A stretch of DNA of 35,142 nucleotides, from contig JAZQJX010000100.1 of the NCBI GenBank assembly GCA_045541875.1, positions 1 through 35,142 of the forward strand, read 5' to 3'. The translations under genes were made by a program, and so were the position numbers. Positions 31,596-35,142 of this stretch are shown one piece after another; position 1 is the first letter of the stretch; each line of letters opens with the position of its first letter. Origin of the DNA: RGIG1828 sp045541875. GTDB lineage: Bacteria > Bacillota > Clostridia > UMGS1810. The notes under the pieces are model-generated. The model was not told the DNA's origin. It made no database searches and worked only from the letters and a program-made list of their open reading frames with translations.

Positions 31596-32567
31596 ATGAA
31601 ATATGAAATCCACACCGACCTTGCAATAGAATCTGCAGCGGTGGAAAATCTTGAAGTAAGCGGAAGTATTACAGGTATTAAATCTGAAAGCCACAGAGAA
31701 AATTTTGTTACGGTTACAAGAGTTGAAATAATAAACAAAAGAGGTGAAGAAGCAGTCGGAAAACCAAGAGGTCACTATGTTACCATAGAAGTTCCAAAAC
31801 TTCGGGAAAATGTCACAGATGCTTTCGATGCGGCAGAAAAGTCTCTGACAAACGAACTCAAAAATATTCTGAATCTGAAAAAAGGCGACACTGTTATGGT
31901 GGTGGGACTTGGAAACAGGTTTGTCACTCCTGATGCACTTGGGCCTAAAGTTGTTGACAAACTCCTTGTCACAAGACATCTCTACGGTGTTTTGCCTGAT
32001 GAAATCACAAAAGATATGAATTCACTTTGCGCAGTTTCACCGGGAGTTCTTGGAATAACCGGAATGGAAACAGGAGAAATCATAAGCGGAATAAAAGATA
32101 AGATAAAGCCTGACCTGATCATTGCCATAGACGCCCTTGCATCAAGAAAAACTTCCCGAATAAGCACAACTTTTCAGATTGCAGACACCGGGATTGTGCC
32201 GGGCTCAGGGATAGGAAACAAAAGAAAGGAACTCACAAAAGAGACTATGGGTGTGCCTGTTATTGCAATCGGAGTGCCCACTGTTATTGAAGCGGCAGCA
32301 GTTGCAAGCGATGCCATAGAACTTCTGATTGAAGCGGTTAAAATCCATGCAAAAAAAGGCTCTCCCCTTTTTGGTGCCGTGGACGCCTTTGACAACGAGA
32401 ACAGGTATGACCTTATAAGTGAAGTGCTATCGCCATCTGCAGGTGATTTGATAGTGACACCAAAGGAGGTTGACTCCATTATTGACGAAGTGTCAAAAAT
32501 AATTGCTATGAGCATCAACGAAGCAATAAATGGCGAAACTGCAAAAAAACTTGGAGAAATTCTTTGA
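31596..32567 (+). CDS. gpr: GPR endopeptidase, germination protease
   Basis: A 323-residue peptidase of family A25 that degrades small acid-soluble spore proteins during germination. Family blocks are TDLAIE near residue 7, VGLGNRFVTPDALGPKVVDKLLVTRHL near 103, PGVLGITGMETGEII near 148, IAIDALASRKTSR near 178, DTGIVPGSGIGNKRKEL near 200 and LIVTPKEVDSIID near 286. Only six residues precede TDLAIE, whereas the Bacillus zymogen has about 15 removed there. The segment before the last block is also shorter than in Bacillus. GGAGG precedes the ATG. A strong terminator follows. Confidence 0.95.
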   Translation: MKYEIHTDLAIESAAVENLEVSGSITGIKSESHRENFVTVTRVEIINKRGEEAVGKPRGHYVTIEVPKLRENVTDAFDAAEKSLTNELKNILNLKKGDTVMVVGLGNRFVTPDALGPKVVDKLLVTRHLYGVLPDEITKDMNSLCAVSPGVLGITGMETGEIISGIKDKIKPDLIIAIDALASRKTSRISTTFQIADTGIVPGSGIGNKRKELTKETMGVPVIAIGVPTVIEAAAVASDAIELLIEAVKIHAKKGSPLFGAVDAFDNENRYDLISEVLSPSAGDLIVTPKEVDSIIDEVSKIIAMSINEAINGETAKKLGEIL

Positions 32568-32601
32568 TTTATTTCCATATTTTGTTTTCTTTTTTATTTG
32601 A

Positions 32602-32653
32602 AAACCCTCTCAAAACCGCTGAAAAGCGGCGTTTGAGAGGGTTTGTTTTTTTA
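32602..32653 (+). terminator. strong terminator after gpr
   Basis: AAACCCTCTCAAA pairs with TTTGAGAGGGTTT. An inner CCGCT/AGCGG helix with a GAAA loop extends it, and a long T-run follows. It separates gpr from the capsid cassette. Confidence 0.92.
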
Positions 32654-32686
32654 TCGGCAAGCAGAATTTCAAGTGTAAAAAAGAGA

Positions 32687-32692
32687 TATAAT
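32687..32692 (+). promoter_or_regulatory. possible -10 box ahead of the capsid cassette
   Basis: A perfect TATAAT about 120 bases upstream of the scaffold gene and after the gpr terminator. No good -35 box lies at the right distance, so this is a weak call. Confidence 0.25.
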
Positions 32693-32731
32693 GAATTTGC
32701 AACAGACGAAAAAAGAAAAATTTTACCCACA

Positions 32732-32815
32732 ATGCCCAAATACGTCTGCGCTGGCTCCCGGGAAAGACCGGATGATTTGACACTTCGGAAAGACGAAAGG
32801 AAGGAGAAAAAATGA
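32732..32815 (+). CDS. possible 27-aa peptide or truncated gene end before the scaffold gene
   Basis: An ATG at 32732 opens a short frame (MPKYVCAGSRERPDDLTLRK and seven more residues). Its TGA overlaps the scaffold ATG as ATGA, the arrangement of coupled genes. The same frame is open upstream without an ATG nearby, and there is no ribosome site before 32732. It may be the surviving tail of a lost upstream phage gene. Low certainty. Confidence 0.3.
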   Translation: MPKYVCAGSRERPDDLTLRKDERKEKK

Positions 32816-33645
32816 AAAAGATTTCAGAGCAGGAAAAAAATTTAAAAGAACTTGGTCTTCTTTCGCAAGATGTGAATGAAGAAAAAGAAGACAAGGAAAG
32901 GACAGACGCTCAGTCCGAAAAAATTGAGTCACCTGACAAAGAAGCAGAATTCGAAAAACTCATCAAAGGAGAGTTCAAAGAGCAGTTTGAGGAGAGAATG
33001 AGAAATAATTTAAAGAGAAGATTCAAAGAAAGTTCGGACCTCAAAGCAAAAAATGAACACAATGAGAAAATCGTAAATATGCTTATGGAAAAATATGCCA
33101 TAAAAGACGGTGACACACAAAGCCTCATTGAAGCAATCGAAACAGATGATTCTTATTTAAAGGATGAGGCAGAAAAAATGGGTGTGGAGACTGATGTTTT
33201 GAAAAAACTCAGACAACTCGAATTTGAAAATGACACCCTCAAAAAAAGTATTGACCGTGAAAAGGCGGCAAAGAAAATGGAAAGAACCATATCAGAGTGG
33301 ATAAGTGACGGGGAATTCTTAAAAGAAAACTATCCCGAATTTGACCTTGAGGCAGATTCTGAAAATCCTGAATTCATAAACCTCTTAAAAGGAGGCGCAG
33401 GTCTTAAGGGAGCATATCTTGCGACGCACCACAATGAAATAATAAAGAGTTTGGTGGAAAAAGCGGCAAGAGAAGCAAAAGAAGAAGCCATTGAGGCTAT
33501 GAGGGCAAAAGAAATGCGTCCGCCTGAAAACGGTATGAGTTCCAAAAGTGCCGCTCTTTTCAAAACAGATGTATCAGGGCTTACACCTGAGCAAAGAGCA
33601 GAAATTGCAAAAAGAGTTGCAAAGGGTGAAATAATCAGTTTCTGA
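32812..33645 (+). CDS. phage capsid scaffold-like protein
   Basis: A 277-residue, highly charged and probably mostly helical protein. The N-terminal 100 residues are rich in Lys and Glu. A coiled-coil candidate spans about 135-170 (VLKKLRQLEFENDTLKKS). The C-terminus ends SGLTPEQRAEIAKRVAKGEI, which resembles endings of phage scaffold or capsid-assembly proteins. No enzymatic motif is visible. Assignment rests on composition and on position directly before a major capsid gene, the usual scaffold place. GGAAGGAG lies five bases before the ATG. It belongs to a three-gene cassette with no terminase or portal gene upstream. Confidence 0.7.
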   Translation: MKKISEQEKNLKELGLLSQDVNEEKEDKERTDAQSEKIESPDKEAEFEKLIKGEFKEQFEERMRNNLKRRFKESSDLKAKNEHNEKIVNMLMEKYAIKDGDTQSLIEAIETDDSYLKDEAEKMGVETDVLKKLRQLEFENDTLKKSIDREKAAKKMERTISEWISDGEFLKENYPEFDLEADSENPEFINLLKGGAGLKGAYLATHHNEIIKSLVEKAAREAKEEAIEAMRAKEMRPPENGMSSKSAALFKTDVSGLTPEQRAEIAKRVAKGEIISF

Positions 33646-33684
33646 TTTTTCTGATACTGACGCAACTTAACGAAAGGAGATATT

Positions 33685-34653
33685 ATGATTTTAGATTTAA
33701 CTTTATTTGATGCAAATCCAAACACAACTTTGGAATCGGGACTTAGTGCCGAAATGAGAACCTATTACAGCGATTATCTCATTGACAATGCAAAACCAAA
33801 CCTTGTTCACGACCAGTTCGGTCAGAAACATGCTATCCCCGCAAACGGCGGAAAAACAATCCAGTTCAGAAAATTTATGCCCTTTTCAAAGGCTACAACT
33901 CCCCTTTCAGAAGGCGTAACTCCTGACGGCGGTTCACTTTCTGTTACAAGTGTAACAGCAACTGTTGACCAGTATGGATATTATGTTACAATATCCGATA
34001 TGCTTCAGTTATCTGCCGTTGACAACACATTGGTTGAAACCACAAAGCTTCTCGGAAGTCAGGCAGGTATTACTCTTGACACCATTACAAGAGAAGTTTT
34101 AAACGGCGGTACCAGTGTTATGTATTCAGGCGGAAAAGAAGCAAGAGATGCCATTGACGCAGATTCAAAACTCTCTGTTGATGACATTTTTAAAGCGGCA
34201 CGTTTCCTGAAAACACAAAACGCTCCAAAAATCAACGGAAGTTACGTGGCAATCATCCATCCTGACGTTTCATATGACCTTATGAGAGATCCCGAATGGA
34301 TTGACGTACATAAATATGCCTCAACTTCTGAAATTTTTGAAGGCGAAATAGGTAAACTTGCAGGCGTAAGATTTGTTGAAAGCACAGAGGCTAAAATCTT
34401 CAAGGGTGAGGGTGCTTCTTCTCTTGATGTATATTCCACCCTTGTTCTCGGTGCAAACGCCTACGGCGTGACAGAAATTACAGGCGGCGGTCTTACACAC
34501 ATCGTAAAACAACTTGGTTCCGGCGGAACAGCAGATCCTCTCAACCAGAGAGCAACTGCCGGATGGAAGGGAACAAAAACCGCTGAAAGACTTGTGGAAA
34601 ACTATATGATAAGAATTGAAAGTTCGTCAAGTTTTTCAAATTCAGGTAACTAA
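33685..34653 (+). CDS. N4-gp56 family major capsid protein
   Basis: A 322-residue structural protein resembling the N4-gp56 family of HK97-fold major capsid proteins. Family-like stretches are AKPNLVHDQFGQKHAIPANGG near residue 37, GKTIQFRKFMPFSKATTPLSEGVTPDG near 56, VTATVDQYGYYVTISDMLQLSAVD near 92, and FVESTEAKIF near 231. Length is usual for the family. AAAGGAG lies five bases before the ATG. It forms the shell of a virion or virus-like particle. The frame is intact with no stop or shift, which suggests either recent acquisition or selection to keep it. Confidence 0.88.
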   Translation: MILDLTLFDANPNTTLESGLSAEMRTYYSDYLIDNAKPNLVHDQFGQKHAIPANGGKTIQFRKFMPFSKATTPLSEGVTPDGGSLSVTSVTATVDQYGYYVTISDMLQLSAVDNTLVETTKLLGSQAGITLDTITREVLNGGTSVMYSGGKEARDAIDADSKLSVDDIFKAARFLKTQNAPKINGSYVAIIHPDVSYDLMRDPEWIDVHKYASTSEIFEGEIGKLAGVRFVESTEAKIFKGEGASSLDVYSTLVLGANAYGVTEITGGGLTHIVKQLGSGGTADPLNQRATAGWKGTKTAERLVENYMIRIESSSSFSNSGN

Positions 34654-34678
34654 TTAAACAGAAAGGATGAATTTTACC

Positions 34679-34957
34679 ATGGCAAAAACATCTACACAGA
34701 CAGTGGCGGAAAAAGTTTCTAAAACTGACTTTTACAACGAACTTGTTACTGTCAAGCTCTTTAAAGACAACGACAAATACAAAGATGATGTATTTGTTGC
34801 AGTAAACGGCGTCGGAATGATTGTACCAAGAGGCAAGGAAGTGCAGATTCCGAGAAAATATGCCATTGCTTTAAAAAACAGCGAAGCACAGGACAGTTTT
34901 GCCGCTCAGCACTCTATGGAACTTTCCAAAAATGCTGAAGCTACAGAACTTAACTGA
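34679..34957 (+). CDS. small protein of the capsid cassette (92 aa)
   Basis: I do not recognise this protein. Starting at MAKTSTQTVAEK (ATG at 34679; AAAGGA 11 bases upstream), it has a central segment with strand and turn character (VTVKLFKDNDKYKDDVFVAVNGVGMIVPRGKEVQIPRKYA). An ATG at 34667 would abut the ribosome site and is less likely. The position behind the major capsid gene would fit a head decoration, cement or head-tail joining protein, but that is inference from order only. Confidence 0.65.
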   Translation: MAKTSTQTVAEKVSKTDFYNELVTVKLFKDNDKYKDDVFVAVNGVGMIVPRGKEVQIPRKYAIALKNSEAQDSFAAQHSMELSKNAEATELN

Positions 34958-35003
34958 TTGAAAAATGTCATTTAAATTAACCTCCATTTAAAGTATAGAA
35001 ACA

Positions 35004-35042
35004 GGGGCTGTAAATTAATTCGGCAAATTAATTTACAGCCCC
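35004..35042. repeat. 17-bp perfect hairpin behind the capsid cassette
   Basis: GGGGCTGTAAATTAATT (35004-35020) pairs with its complement at 35026-35042 over a 5-base loop. There is no T-run, though it may still end the capsid transcript. The hairpin resembles the one at 4245-4282. Confidence 0.7.
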
Positions 35043-35084
35043 TTTGGGGAATAGAAAAAAAGATTCAGAATTGTCAAATCGAAC

Positions 35085-35115
35085 TCAAAGCAAGGCAGAG
35101 CCATGCTTTGAGTGG
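35085..35115. repeat. strong stem-loop at the right edge
   Basis: ACTCAAAGCA (35085-35094) pairs with TGCTTTGAGT (35106-35115), and GGC/GCC continue the stem inside after one mismatch. It may belong to an RNA gene or repeat continuing beyond the window. Confidence 0.5.
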
Positions 35116-35142
35116 TAACCCGAAGCTGTACAAAGGTACTGC

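Noticed and set aside
33685..34653. Capsid gene as an encapsulin
   Set aside because: The sequence resembles N4-gp56 phage capsids, a scaffold-like gene is adjacent, and no cargo enzyme is encoded next to it.

Overview
The window is AT-rich chromosomal DNA from a low-GC endospore-forming member of the Firmicutes, most likely an uncultured Clostridia. Three things point there: the sporulation genes spoIIP and gpr, a fused ispH-rpsA gene of the kind known from Clostridia, and canonical SigA promoters with strong GGAGG ribosome sites. Most of it is ordinary housekeeping sequence. No transposase, integrase, CRISPR array or rRNA was seen.

Layout. 1-3840: an NhaC-type Na+/H+ antiporter and a long-chain acyl-CoA synthetase, both minus, separated by a non-coding stretch with a duplicated 64-bp repeat. 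3957-4112: tRNA-Thr(GGU) with a perfect promoter and terminator. 4335-7441: an FAD-dependent oxidoreductase divergent from a PocR/AraC regulator, then a LysM-CAP secreted protein preceded by a structured leader RNA that I could not assign to a known class. 7678-9519: purC divergent from ispE. 9588-13506: an acyl-transfer pair, an MBOAT protein and a three-domain DHHW-SGNH-DUF4358 protein, probably O-acetylating an envelope polymer.

13683-21186, minus: nudF with a membrane protein; then cmk-plsC-ispH/rpsA under its own promoter; a small exported protein; a BaiN/HI0933-type flavoprotein and an RpiR regulator. A structured repeat occurs twice in this part. 21295-27936, minus: csp, then a lon-engB-pcrA-yerC-methyltransferase operon. 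28150-32567, plus: spoIIP, a small membrane protein, a DUF1846 protein and gpr, with sporulation-sigma-like promoters ahead of spoIIP and gpr.

32812-34957 is the most unusual part. It is a compact three-gene phage-capsid cassette (scaffold-like protein, N4-gp56-family major capsid protein, small 92-aa protein) directly behind the gpr terminator and followed by a 17-bp hairpin. No terminase, portal, integrase or tail gene is visible. The window ends 185 bases later, so it could be an orphan, possibly domesticated, capsid module or the edge of a prophage.

Functional links: ispE and ispH both serve the MEP isoprenoid pathway. PlsC and the acyl-CoA synthetase serve lipid metabolism. Cmk and PurC serve nucleotide synthesis. 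SpoIIP and Gpr act at engulfment and germination.
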